This document shows positions 25,348 to 36,049 of a stretch of 64,000 bases of DNA, one piece after another. The DNA is taken from contig CAJINV010000005.1 in the NCBI GenBank assembly GCA_905178155.1, positions 3,757,697 through 3,821,696 of the forward strand, read 5' to 3'. The first letter of the stretch is position 1. The number at the start of each line of letters is the position of its first letter. The notes beneath the pieces were generated by a model. The model was not told the DNA's origin. It saw only the letters and a list, made by a program, of their open reading frames with translations, and made no database searches. Position numbers and translations under genes: made by a program. Origin of the DNA: Amoebophrya sp. A120 (lineage: Eukaryota; Sar; Dinophyceae; Syndiniales; Amoebophryaceae).

Positions 25348-26949
25348 TTTGATAAAATGGTGGAGTGGAAATTTAGGTACTGACCACGACACGACGAGAA
25401 GTAGGTGATGCGCGAAAAATGGGCCTAGAGCGGACCGGAAGCCAAAGCCCAAACGGTTCGAGTAGCCGCCCGCATGTTCAAGCTGGTGCTGGTGTACATG
25501 ATGCGTTTATGTCAAGACACGCATCTTCGACGTTTTGGTCAGTTGTAGAACTTTTTTCAACTACATCTTCGAACGAAGAAAACTACACCCGTGAGACAAC
25601 GAACCGCGGCTACGTTTACACACGAAACTCTACGCCCGGTTGTTTCCAAAGGACAAGAAGACCCGTAGAGGCCGCTCCATAGCGGCACTACGTCTCAATG
25701 GCTTCCCAGATGAAACATGCTTGACCACGATGTTAGGCAAAGAACTACGCACAGTATACATAGTAACGAATTACGCTCGACGTCCCCCACGTCGTACCAT
25801 TGTGCGTCAACACCGGGCGAACAGATACCTTTTCAGACAAAAGCAACATCAAAAAGCCGTGGACAGTTGCCCGCCGTTCAATAGACCGCTGCTGCGTGTG
25901 TTTGGAGAGATTTGTCTGTGCTTTGGTTCGTCAAATGCGCCGTCTTGTTTAGTTGTTAGTTTAAATTTCGGCCAGAACCAGTAAGGTCGAGACCTTTCAG
26001 AACAAAGGCAAAGTTTTTCGCAAAAGTTAAACCCCTTACGTCATAGGCGATGTAGGACCGTCGTGGTGACACAAATACAAGTGCCCATGTCAGAATTGAC
26101 TTGCAACTTAGCTTACCTTACGCAAGCTCATGAGACGCAGCACTGAAACCGATACTGATGCTCCCTTAAATTCAAAAATAAAGTGGGAAAAATTTGGCAC
26201 TGATGTCGAAAATGTGACACATAAATAGAGGAAGTAATTAGATGAACATCCTGTGAGGTTTTGCGGGCGCAAGAGAAACTGAACAAACAGAGAAGAACTA
26301 ATACAGCCGAAAATTTTCAAAATTGTACATAATAGATTTGTCGGCATTAAAGTCCTTAGGTCGTCGCAAGAGCAGTTTAACTGTACAATATTTAGTAATA
26401 TGCGTTTATTGAGATCAAGAATGAAATGATAGAACAAAAAGCCGGTAGTGTATTCGGGATTAAGTATAGATAATTAGTCGCCCACTGGGACGACCGGGGG
26501 CGCAAGCAAAAGGAGCAACGCCGGCGTCTGCAGATGAGACGTTTAGTAGAGAAGTAAGAAAGTAGACTTACTTGTTGGATCTTCTCTAACGAGGAGTAGA
26601 CATTTCCTTTTTCTTAGTTCACAGTCATGCGAGTGCACCCCTATGACTACAAAACTGTAAGAGTCGCCGATTCTTTCAGTTTGTCAATTACTTCCAGTCA
26701 TCGGCCCAGCGCTTGACTTTTCAGAGTTTGAGTTGAAGTTCTTGTTCTATTTTTTACATAGATATAACCATAGAATAAAGATGTGATCGCCTCTTTCGGA
26801 TCCTCTACCTGCTCCTGTTTCAAAACTCCATTTGGAGGAAAGACTTTTTTGTATCTCCGAGGTAGAGGACAAAAGCGGGATAGTACTTTAGATGCAGCTG
26901 TATGTTGACCATACTACTTCATGAGGAGAAATCTTCCCGATTTTTGCAC
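25348..26949. other. Intergenic, no gene seen
   Basis: About 1.6 kb of A/T-richer sequence between the PKG start and the 3' end of the surface-protein gene. Frames on both strands are short and unbiased. A minus-strand frame at 24817-25452 continues upstream of the chosen PKG start but lacks the MGC acylation motif. Confidence 0.45.
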
Positions 26950-29900
26950 TTACACCTGATTGTCGGCGGAAGCTGCGGCTTCCGTTGCAGCTGCAAGTTG
27001 CGGCGGAGCAGCAGCGGCAGCAGCAGCGGGAGCAGCAGCAGCGGCAGCAGGAGCAGCTTCGCCTTCCGCCCTCGTAACCGGTTTCTTTGCAGCAGCCGCG
27101 CCACCTCCACCAGCGAAGGGGCCCGCCCCCATCACCTTCAGCACGATGACAACGATCAGAGCGAGGCCAGCGATACCGCCGAGAATGATCGCGATGAGCA
27201 CACCGGTGTCCATGTCGTCATCGCTGGAGGAGGACGAGGTCGTGGCGGTGGTCGAACCGGCGACGGGCGCGGCGCCGGTCGCCGTGGTGGTGGGCACGGT
27301 AACTGGATTATGAGCGTGCACAGCGTCCCCCTCCCCCTCATTTGTATGGCATGAACAGCAACACAAGCAACAGCAGAAAAGGGGCTTTCGCATGACAAAT
27401 CAAATCTGCAGGCGGCTTGTAGTAGTACTATTTGAGGTCCCAAAATTTGTCATGCCTAACAGTGCTTACGGGCAAGGTGTGAAAAATGTGGTATTTTGCA
27501 TTACAAATGAGGGGGAGGCTGTACAGTTGTGCAGTCTCATACGGATCCACCGTGGCCGTGAAGGTGACGCCGGACAGGGCCGCATCGTTGGACAGCGCGG
27601 TCTGCAGCGTCGTTTGCATGGTGGCGGAGGCGAACGTTCCCGCGGTCCCCGCAGCCGTCATTTGCCCCTGCGCCGTTGCGAGGTTCGTGGCACTGTTGGC
27701 GTCCGCGTACAAGTTGAATGAGCCGCTCGCCCCGGCCGAGCTGGTCGTCAACTGCCGACGCAGCTGCTTGCGAAGTTCGCGGCGGGCAGCGAGCGCGCCC
27801 GTGAAAGCCACGTCCATTTCTGCGTAGATGCCGTTCTGGACTTGTCCGCCGGTGCAGGAGGCCAGATCACTGAACGTCTTGCCCGTACCGGAGACCGGCC
27901 CGCACATAATGCTCAACAACGTGGAAGTGATCTTGTTTTTGGCCGCGGTCTTCTGGGCGGCCGTCAAACTGGCGACATCCATCGCGAAGCTCATCGTGAC
28001 CGGGGTGGAATGGCGAGTGTAGCTGGCCAAGGACGTGGCGCGGTCGTACCCCTTCATCAGGTAGGCGGCCCACGTCGTCGTACCGCAGGCCTTGGCCGTG
28101 TGCCAGTTGTTCAGCTTGCTGGCATCAGCCGGGCACTGCGTGTCGTAGGGCGTGTTGTAGCAGTCGGGCGCGGAGCGGCAGGTGTCGTACGAGTACTTCG
28201 CCGCCGTGGAGCCCGCGAACACGGAACTGGCGATCCCGGTGGGGCAGCTGGGGTCCACGTAGCACCAGGGGACCTGACACCAGTTGTAGTCCTTGCTGCA
28301 CCAGCCCAGGTGGGCGGCCACGTCGTTCTGGGAAGCGGGGCAGTAGCTGTACCAGGGGGTGTCGGGCATCTGGTCCCAGGCGGCGCACGTGGTGCCGTAG
28401 TACGAGATGAATTTCAAGTTCTGGTACTGGCCCGGGTTGGAGGCCGGGTAGCTGCCGGTGATGGTCGAGTTGATTTTGTCCCCGCCGAACAGGCACGCAC
28501 AGGACCCGGCCTTGTCGTACTTGTTCGACTTGGTCCCGGTGGGGTCGTTGGGGCAGAACCCCGTCGCAGTGGTGGACGAGATGCCCGGCACGCTCGTGTA
28601 TCCTGAGTAAAAACGTCCCCACACCATAGTCAAGTTGGGGAATCGGCTAGACAAATCCACAAGCTTTGGCTGTTTTACATGACAAATTTGGATTCGTAGT
28701 GTAGTGCTGTTTGAGCTAGCTCAGCAGCATCACAGATCTAGCATACCATGCCGATTGGAGCATGACATATTGCAAAACACGATTGGAAAATGCTTCTCAT
28801 GGGGCTCCGCATGAGAAACATTTTCAGCATGCAGATTTGCATTACAACTATGGGGTGGGGACGTTTTTGAATAGGATATCGTGTAGCAATTGTTTACGCC
28901 GCAGGGGTTATGGCAGGAAAATAAAACTGCTTCAGTGATGTGAGGACTTTGGTGAAAATTTGCATGATAGAGACGACTTAGCTGTTACTTCACACATGAA
29001 GACAAGGACATTGATTCGCAAGGCTCTGAGACTTCAAACACAGATTCCTCGTCCGCAATTTTTATGCAAGTTTCAACAAGCGAAGCAGGTTTATTTTCGG
29101 GCGATAGGACTGGTACGAGTAAAATGCGAGGGGGGATCCCTGGAAGACGCTGCTCTGGACCCCCCACGTGCACGACTCGTCGGCGTAACACCAGGGCGAC
29201 GTGCACCAGTTGTCCGTGGTTCCGAAGTTGGCTGGCGTCTGGCAGTAACTGACCCACGGCGTGTCGGGCACGCGATCCCACGCCGCACAAGAGCTCCCGT
29301 AGATGCCGACGGCCCCATATGCACTGCGAAATTCATTTGTATTGCCGCACAGGTACAACTACAACAGGCACCACGAGCACGACCACATGATAGAAGTAAA
29401 TGCATCATAACAACATCACCTAAGGACTACCTAACAGCCGCCGCCCACTACGCGACTTGTCAGGCGAAACACGCTGCGACAAGCATCACGATCATCATCA
29501 TTGGCTGTGTCATGCGGATGAAACAGCATGTCAATGGAAATATGTAGTACAACGCCTACGCGCGGTGCGGTATAATATCAATAAATTTCCTTGAGATACA
29601 CCCAGGTTCTTGTACTGTCCCGGGTTAGTAATCGGGTACATGTCCAAGAACGCAGTGGTGTGGTTGGTGCCCTGCGCCTTGCAAGAGCAGTCGGAGAACG
29701 TGCCCTTCAGTTTGCAAACATGCGGCGTGTAGAACTCGTTCTCCTTCGAATCGTATCAAATGCAAATATGTCTGGGTCTGGAAAGTTTGTAATGCTAGCT
29801 TTCCATGCCTAGGAAATCTGTACTGCATAACCAACAAAAGTCGCGCCCTCTTTTGTACAGGCAAAAACGCAGTTTCTCATGCGGACTGCCTATGAGAAAG

Positions 29901-32900
29901 CGTTCTGGAAAGTTGTCATGCTGGGCTGCATTCGAAAGTGTTTCCATCAACCACATTTTAGCATCACAAGTTTCCAGACCCAGACATATTTGCAACGCAT
30001 AAATCGTAGGGGCACTTGGCCGCGTTCGCCGTCTTCCCCGCGGTGGTGTAGCAGTCGGGCGCGGAGCGGCAGGTGTCGTAGGAATACGCCATGGCCGTGC
30101 CGCTGCTGGCAAAGACCGTGGTGGAGATCCCGGTGGAGCACTTCACGGGGTCCACGTAGCACCAGGGAATTTGGCAGTAGTTGTTCCCCGCGGTGCAGAA
30201 ATCGGTCTTCCCGTCGGCGGGGCAGTACTGCTTCCAGGGGGTCCCGTATCGAAGAAAAAAACGGCTTAAGTCTAACTTTTTTGCGGGAACAGCATCACAG
30301 ATTTGTTTTGCATGACAGAAAACCTGTCATGCGCAGCTACTACGCGAAAACATGCATTGAAATAGCCTCTGATGCATATCCGGCATGACAAGCGTGACTG
30401 TATTGCAACGTCTGCAAGACAAAGTTACACTTACACAGTTTTTTTCGTGCGTATCCCGCTCACGCTGTCCCAAGCCGCGCAGGACGTGCCGTAGACCTTG
30501 ATGCTGGTCATGTTGGCAGGCGTATCCAAGAAAAAAAGTGCGTCAGGTTTTACAAAGACATGCTTTATTTGCAGTGATGCAGCAACACAGGCTTGGTCTA
30601 CTGCTCCGTGACAAAAAAAATCTGCAAATAAGTGCCGGAGAGCGCTTTTTCATTCAGGCAAAAGACAATGCATAAAAACTAAAGCAGGTGAGCAATTTGC
30701 GGTTTACGCATGACAGAGCGTGTCTGTCTTGCCGGCCCTAGTACTGCAGCACACCAGTCTGCTCAGCGTAATGCAATTTCGAGCCCGACTACAACAACTT
30801 TTTTCCTTCCATAGTAGGCACTACCGGTGTACAAGGCCGACGGCAGTTCTCCACCGATGTATTTGCATTCGCAATCCCCGGTGCTAGTGCCGGCGTTCTT
30901 CTTGTCCATGCGGTTGGACTGCGTGCCGGTCGGATCGTTCGGGCAGGTACCGAACCCGTCGGTGAGGGTCGAGTTCGCGTAGCAGTCCTTGAACCCGCAC
31001 GTCTGGTACGAGTACTTGGCCGCGGGGGAACCGGTTCCGGCAAACACGGAAGACGCCACCCCCCAGGGGCAGGTATCGTCGACGTAGCACCAGTATCAAA
31101 TGCAAACATGTCTGGGTCTGGAAACTTGTCATGCTAAAATGGGGATGATGGAAAAACTTCCGCATGCAGCCCAGCATGACAACTTTCCAGACTGCTTTTT
31201 CATAGGAAGTCCGCATGAGAAACTACGTTTTTGCATGACAAAAGTGGCTGCGTCGTTTGTTGCTTATGCAACACAGATTTCTCAGTAATGTAAAGCTAGC
31301 ATTACAAGTTTCAACTTTCCAGACCCAGACATTTTTGCAATGCATAACCACGGGTCAAAGCACCAGGGGTTCGCGTCGAGGGGGTAGGAGCTCTTCCCTT
31401 GACAGGAGCCCGCGAACCAGGGGGTGCCGGCGGTGTTGTCCCACGCGTTGCAGCTGGTCCCGTACACCTTGATCGACGCAAGATCCTTGTACTGCCCCGG
31501 CTGGCTGGTGGGAAAGTTCGTGTAAACGCTGCTGGCCAGCTCCTCCCCGTTGTATTTGCAAGCGCAGTTCGTGTACGTGGAGCCGCACTTCATCGGAGTG
31601 GCCCAACCAGACACGAGGGTCTTCCCGGAGTTCGGAATCTGCTTCAGATATCAAATGTAAAAATGTCTGGGTCTGGAAGAATGCATGTTTGTCATGCTTG
31701 TCTGGCATGACTCTCAAATCTGTAGTCATGCACGTGACCCCAGAGCCCCATTCTTCTGTGATGCAGAAACGCAGTTTGTCATGCAGAATAGGCAACACCT
31801 AGGACCTCAGAAACTTGTCATGCTGAGCCAGCATTTGTAGCCTCATCATGAGACGCCACCCAGCATCACAAGTTTCCAGACCCAGACATTTTTACATTTC
31901 ATATCAGCGTCGTCGCGTAGTCGAACGGGCAGTCCTTGATCTTTTTTCCGTTCTGGTTGTAGCAGTTCGGCGTGTCTTTGCACGTATCCATCATCATCAT
32001 CATTTATCCTGCACTAGGGGGGGGCGTGCGGAGGTTTGGGCTCGAGTTCGTTCAAGCTGCATCTCGAGGGTTTCTCACTGCAGCGTCGCACCTCGCTTAT
32101 CGTCGCTTACTAACATCAAGAAGTCTGAGTATCGAACTGCTCAACTCTCTTGAACATCACTGAAGTCGTTCTCTTCTTCTTCTTCGAGGATCGGATCGCA
32201 TTTCAGATCGAGCTTCTTCGTCGCGACGCACTTCTTCTCGTGCGTCTTCATGCGTCGGGACGCGCCGACCTTCTTCTGGAAATCGCGTGGCCAAGAAATC
32301 GAGTGCTCCGAGCAGTGCGGACAAGTCAGCTGTCGGACGCTGAACTTCGAAACGTCGCCACCGCTAAGAAACCGCTGCGGAGGAAGAACAAAACGCTGCG
32401 AAGGCTTGTATTTGTTCAGAATACACTGGCCCGATTTCCCGTACGCGTATTCCTCGGCCGGTGTGTAAGACCCGTCACGCTCACCGACGATGCGGACGAA
32501 GTCGTCCTCTTGATGCAGCTTGAGGTGGGCACGCAGGGCCCGCAAAGATCCGCCAAGCGCCGCCGCGCACTTGTTGCACCACAAAGCGCCAGCCCCGTCC
32601 TTGCAACCAGTATAAATCCCGCCCGATTTCCGCGCAAGGTCGTCCGTTTGCCGCTCCGAAATTTCTCCCTTCAGCACTGTCTGTTTCGCTCGTAACTCCG
32701 CCAAGCTCGGAGTGACTTTGAGGACCGCCCGCTTACTGCCGACGCGGCCCCGATCCCCATACGCCGAATCAAACTCCTCGCGCGAAATTCCGTTTTTCTT
32801 CAAAAGTCGCTCGTACGCATCTAGAACGCGTGCCTGCGATAGCGCGTCACGCCAGGACGCGAAAAACCAATGCTGCATCGTGGCATCGATATACCACGAC

Positions 32901-35146
32901 CTCGTGCGCAGGAACCAGTCCCTGCGAGTTTCCGGAACAGCAAACCCGGCGAGCTCCCGGACCGGAATCCGGGCGGCCGCGCACGCCTCGATGAAGGACT
33001 CGTAGACCGACGGTAGTCGCGATGGGCGTCGTGGCAGGAGGAACATTTCGGGGCTGCAATCCGGGGTCGTGTTGGGGTCCGCGGCGCTGATGATAAAACG
33101 GCCAAAAAACGCCTTGCGCGGCAGGTAGTCCCGGTCGCGCCGCAACAAATGCCCGCCGTGTGACAGCCTGGCATAGCCTATCTCCGCGGAGATCGGCGCA
33201 ACGCCGATGTGTTCCCGGAGGTCGCCATGCGAAACTTTCATGACCTCCATCTGGGGGAGGGACAGATTGAACAAACGCCGAAGGATTGCGTTGTCGGCGG
33301 CTGTCAGGTCACTGAGCTCCTGCGCCGAAAAAGACCGGCAATTCGCTCCATACAACATCGTACCGCGGACCAAAGCAACCACCACCGCGCGCCTGTGCCA
33401 TTTATTCAATTCCCCGAATCCGACCAACGCTGTTAGTGTTCAATTCCCCGAATTCCAAGAAAAAAACGCTGTTAGTGTCAATTTGTGATGCGCAACATGC
33501 AAAGTGATTGCGTCTGTCATGCTTGGCATGCATCGTGGGGTCCATTAAAGGGCGTTTTCACGTACTATCTGCGCATGACAGGTTTTTGCTGTCATGCCAG
33601 ACAAACTTGTAATGCTATTCCGCCAAAATAAAAGTTACACCTACAATGTTTTTTTCTTGGATAGCACGTGTTGTACGAATAGTACACGTCGGTGCTGAAA
33701 TCAGACTGCACTGCACTCGGGCAGCTGCTGTCGACGTAACACCACGGAGTCTGATTTGTTTGTATTTATTGACAGTGTGTTTTTATTATATCGCGCAGCT
33801 ACTGCTATTTGATGTTTAACAACATTTACATACTTGCATACACGATTTCGATTTGACATCCAAACCCCGACGTGACAGGCAACAACAATCCAACAACAAG
33901 AAGATTTAGTCGTTACAACAACGCAAGAACCAGATCATCACTAGATAGAACTAGAAACAGTATGAGTTATTCTGCTTATGCTATACCTGACACCAGCTGT
34001 TGTCGGAATGACAGAAATCCTTGCCAGAAGTAGGGCACGAGCCGATGTACGGGGTTCCTGAAGTTGTTTTCATATTTTTTCGCAAAAAAAAAACTTTCTT
34101 CTTTTCTGCCGTGCTGCTGCTCACAGCAACGGCTACATGATCTTGATCGCAGGCAGATCGCACTACTAACTTTTCGCAGCGTTGTCCTTCTTTTTCAGAC
34201 TTTCTCATCAGGTCTTTTACTCAGGACGATATTTCAAGTACTTACTAGAGAGACCACGCTGGTGGACCACAACAAGAAGAGCGGAATGGGTGGTCGTGGA
34301 CGAGAGTAAAAACAAGTATACCGGCCACGAAATCCCAGGCGGCACACGTGGTTCCGTACATCAGGTTCGAGGTGGTGTTCACCCGGCTCGCCATGGTTGG
34401 GAACGTCTCCAGAGTAGAGGTGGTGCTGTTGTAGTAGGCCCCGCCGAGGCAGGCACAAGAGCCCGCCTTGTCGACCTTGCCGCTGCCCGTGCCGGTGATG
34501 TCCACCGGACAGCCCGCGGACATCGGGCTGTTCGCCGCCGCCCAGCAGTTCAAGGTGCCGCACGTCTCGTACGAATAGTATTCCCCCGAGCCGGAAAACG
34601 CGGACGAAGCGATCGCGGAGTCGCAGGAGGGGTCCACAAAGCACCACGGCTGCGCCACCCAGTTCTCCGACCCCGTGAAGTTCGTCGCGTTCGCATCGTA
34701 GTACGGGGTATCGGGCAAGCTGTCCCACGCTGCGCACGCAGTACCTGATCATGATGTGAAGAGCTGCAGATCAATGTCTGATTTAGTTGTCTAGGGTAAG
34801 CAGCAGATGCTGGAGTGAGTACGTACAACCGATCGGAACTATGGTCCTCGGGGCATGCTGGTAAAATCAATGAAATTGTAAAAAAAAAATGGCCTCAAAT
34901 TAATATAGAGAATGGACGGAAGCATTCTCAAGCCGCTCCATTTCGTTGGAAACAATTACCGTAGAGCGAGATCGCCGCGGAGGAGTTGTGCTGTCCCGGG
35001 TTCGTGGTGGGGAAGTTGTTGTACGTGGTTGCCGGCAAGGTGCCTCCCGCGTACTTGCACTTGCACGCTTGCTTGATCCCGTACGCGCCGGCGGCGAAGC
35101 CCGCCCCGAGGACGAGGCGGAGCTTGTTCTTCATTTCGATTCCCAT
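26950..35146 (-). CDS. Large modular Cys-rich type I surface protein
   Basis: About 14 exons and roughly 1190 residues. Assigned exons: 35146-34960, 34744-34322, 34057-33987, 33750-33664, 31979-31905, 31644-31348, 31089-30814, 30523-30455, 30242-30003, 29749 to about 29602, about 29322-29107, a small one near 28906-28880, 28597-27524, and 27321-26950. The product starts with signal peptide MGIEMKNKLRLVLGAGFAAG. Six copies of a roughly 110-130-residue module follow, each with YGTxCAAWD, an aromatic/Cys block, PWCYVDxxC, a YSYxTC strand and CPxD. The last long exon adds a non-Cys ectodomain with a very basic stretch (RRELRKQLRRQL). The final exon carries a Ser/Asp stalk, membrane helix GVLIAIILGGIAGLALIVVI and an Ala-rich cytoplasmic tail. 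The first three introns are GT-AG; most others are introners. Junctions around 29107-29602 and 28906 are uncertain. No named family is assigned; a surface adhesion or coat role is inferred from architecture only. Confidence 0.8.
27322..27523. mobile_element. Introner, TIR family D, in the surface-protein gene
   Basis: A 202-base element between the ectodomain exon and the transmembrane exon. Its inverted repeats are CCTCCCCCTCATTTGTA at 27330-27346 and TACAAATGAGGGGGAGG at 27502-27518. An ACAG word is present at both flanks. Removing 27322-27523 joins the two exons in phase. The interior carries CATGACAAAT-type words shared with other introners. Confidence 0.8.
28601..28878. mobile_element. 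Introner, TIR family A, in the surface-protein gene
   Basis: A 278-base element bounded by a perfect 7-base direct repeat TCGTGTA (28594-28600 and 28879-28885). Inverted ends read TATCCTGAGTAAAAACGTCC at the left and GGGGACGTTTTTGAATAGGA at the right. No placement within the direct repeat gives GT-AG ends. Excision joins the short NNCYT exon to SVPGIS in frame. It is related to the PKG introner at 21418-21790, in the opposite orientation. Confidence 0.88.
29756..30001. mobile_element. Introner, TIR family B, in the surface-protein gene
   Basis: A 246-base element flanked by a perfect 7-base direct repeat AATCGTA (29749-29755 and 30002-30008). Its ends are long inverted repeats containing ATGTCTGGGTCTGGAAA and TTTCCAGACCCAGACAT. 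Removal continues the module from KCPYD into SKENEF in frame. Its ends are not GT-AG in any register. Confidence 0.9.
30246..30454. mobile_element. Introner, TIR family C, in the surface-protein gene
   Basis: A 209-base element between two CCC words. Inverted ends read GTATCGAAGAAAAAAAC at the left and GTTTTTTTCGTGCGTATC at the right. Excision joins WDSVSG to TPWKQYC in frame. Its interior matches the introner at 31986-33663, less its LINE, in reverse orientation, sharing a GACAG-CTGTCATGCGCAG core. Confidence 0.85.
30524..30813. mobile_element. Introner, TIR family C, in the surface-protein gene
   Basis: A 290-base element with ends ATCCAAGAAAAAAAGTG at the left and CAACTTTTTTCCTTCCATA at the right. 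Removal joins YTGSAY to TPANMTS in frame within one Cys module. The right inverted repeat is more diverged than in the other family C copies, and the flanking duplication is at most two bases, suggesting an older copy. Confidence 0.75.
31093..31346. mobile_element. Introner, TIR family B, in the surface-protein gene
   Basis: A 254-base element flanked by a direct repeat ACCA (31089-31092 and 31347-31350). The ends carry ATGTCTGGGTCTGGAAAC and its inverse TTCCAGACCCAGACAT. It interrupts the PWCYVD motif itself: excision joins DPW to CYVD in frame. No register yields GT-AG ends. Confidence 0.88.
31648..31904. mobile_element. Introner, TIR family B, in the surface-protein gene
   Basis: A 257-base element flanked by a CAG direct repeat (31645-31647 and 31905-31907). 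Inverted ends: ATATCAAATGTAAAAATG at the left and CATTTTTACATTTCATAT at the right, each continuing into the TGTCTGGGTCTGG core word. Excision joins FDYATTL to KQIPNSG in frame. Its ends cannot be aligned to GT-AG. Confidence 0.9.
31991..33453 (-). mobile_element. 5'-truncated non-LTR retrotransposon (LINE), nested in an introner
   Basis: A 1463-base insertion flanked by a 4-base TCCA repeat (31987-31990 and 33454-33457). On the minus strand it ends in a short GAT/TGA microsatellite tail next to 31991, in place of poly-A, as seen in some LINE clades. It encodes only the C-terminal part of a reverse-transcriptase polyprotein, so it is truncated at its 5' end, typical of incomplete reverse transcription. 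Confidence 0.85.
32141..33427 (-). CDS. LINE polyprotein fragment: RT C-terminus and zinc fingers
   Basis: A 428-codon frame within the nested LINE. The first about 80 residues (GTMLYGANCRSFSAQELSDL and following LRRLFN) match the region just after the polymerase core in many LINE reverse transcriptases, usually seen as LYGsE.W..t.......LR.i. The palm-domain catalytic aspartates are upstream and absent. Two zinc-binding clusters lie nearer the C-terminus: CNKCAAALGG...HLKLH near residues 286-308 and CPHCSEHS...HEKKC near 372-403, plausibly the nucleic-acid-binding tail. The frame is uninterrupted, so the insertion is not very old, but without a polymerase or endonuclease it cannot be autonomous. 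It lies on the same strand as the host gene and would be removed with the surrounding intron. Confidence 0.8.
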   Translation of the reverse strand: MVGFGELNKWHRRAVVVALVRGTMLYGANCRSFSAQELSDLTAADNAILRRLFNLSLPQMEVMKVSHGDLREHIGVAPISAEIGYARLSHGGHLLRRDRDYLPRKAFFGRFIISAADPNTTPDCSPEMFLLPRRPSRLPSVYESFIEACAAARIPVRELAGFAVPETRRDWFLRTRSWYIDATMQHWFFASWRDALSQARVLDAYERLLKKNGISREEFDSAYGDRGRVGSKRAVLKVTPSLAELRAKQTVLKGEISERQTDDLARKSGGIYTGCKDGAGALWCNKCAAALGGSLRALRAHLKLHQEDDFVRIVGERDGSYTPAEEYAYGKSGQCILNKYKPSQRFVLPPQRFLSGGDVSKFSVRQLTCPHCSEHSISWPRDFQKKVGASRRMKTHEKKCVATKKLDLKCDPILEEEEENDFSDVQES

Positions 35147-36049
35147 GTCAAAGACGGATCCGCTTGACGCCGTGCGGTCTTTTGCTTTGATGTTGGTCCG
35201 TTTTTATTTATTTGCGCCTGGTGTGTTTCTTTAACACTTGGACTTGGTATAACTGTATTAGAAGCGATCTGGTTATTTTTGACCAGCTTCTTGTGTCTTT
35301 TTAGTTTTAGATTTGGGTTAAGGTTGTGAGTTAGTATTTGCTTTTGCGCGTAGTTCTAGTACTCCTAGCCGTTCTTGACAAGACTGTACGTCCTTTTTTG
35401 CTTCTTGTGAGGGTAGTGAGTCGCGAAGACTACAAACGCGATATTAAAGTGGAGTGCTTGGGCGTCGTGGAGTAAACCCGGTAGGGTTGCTCATTGACAC
35501 TGTCGGGACGATGGAAAGCCTCACAATAACAGTATTAATTTATGCTACAGGGGGTGTAAGGCTTACGCTACGAGGCACACATCGCGTTGCACATAACGAG
35601 CACATGGCTAAGGACCGAGCGGTGTAAGTTTTTCACGACACCGAGCCGGCCACACCTCGTGATGGTGATGTTGACCGACGTGCTTCACGTATGTCTAAGA
35701 ATCTCACACCGACGCATCTATACTTCGTTCCTGATTTACATCTAATTGCGTACCAGCCGCGGGGCGCACGATGCTACGCGACTTTTTGTGATTTACTTTG
35801 TAGTTTCCATTTTCTACGACCGACGTTGACGGAGGGACCGACGTGGCTTCTTCGGCACGCACCGATTTCGCATTTCGATAACTACGAGAAGTTACTACCA
35901 TTTACCGAGCAGCTACTTTGAGTTACACTTACGGAGGCCGGCGAAGATTCGGTGCAAGCATTTTGATATGCTGGCACTTTTCGAACAGCTACAGTTACAG
36001 AAGTAGACTCTACAAAAATATGAAAAACAAGGCATGGAGGCGCGAGCAA
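35147..36049. other. Intergenic, no gene seen
   Basis: About 900 bases upstream of the surface-protein start. Short unbiased frames only. Likely contains the promoter of that gene, but no recognised element is visible. Confidence 0.45.

Larger units (their letters stand above)
31986..33663. mobile_element. Introner, TIR family C, carrying a nested LINE
   Basis: The outer element is flanked by a 6-base direct repeat GCACGT (31980-31985 and 33664-33669). Its left end ATCCA is separated from the rest of its terminal repeat (TCCAAGAAAAAAACGC from 33454) by an inserted LINE; the right end is GTTTTTTTCTTGGATA. Without the LINE the introner is about 211 bases, like its relative at 30246-30454. Excision of the whole block joins YSYNTC to KDTPNCY in frame. 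Confidence 0.85.

Noticed and set aside
27842-28606. 254-codon plus-strand frame
   Set aside because: It is the antisense of a well-supported Cys-module exon and encodes Val/Gly/Arg-rich low-complexity sequence.
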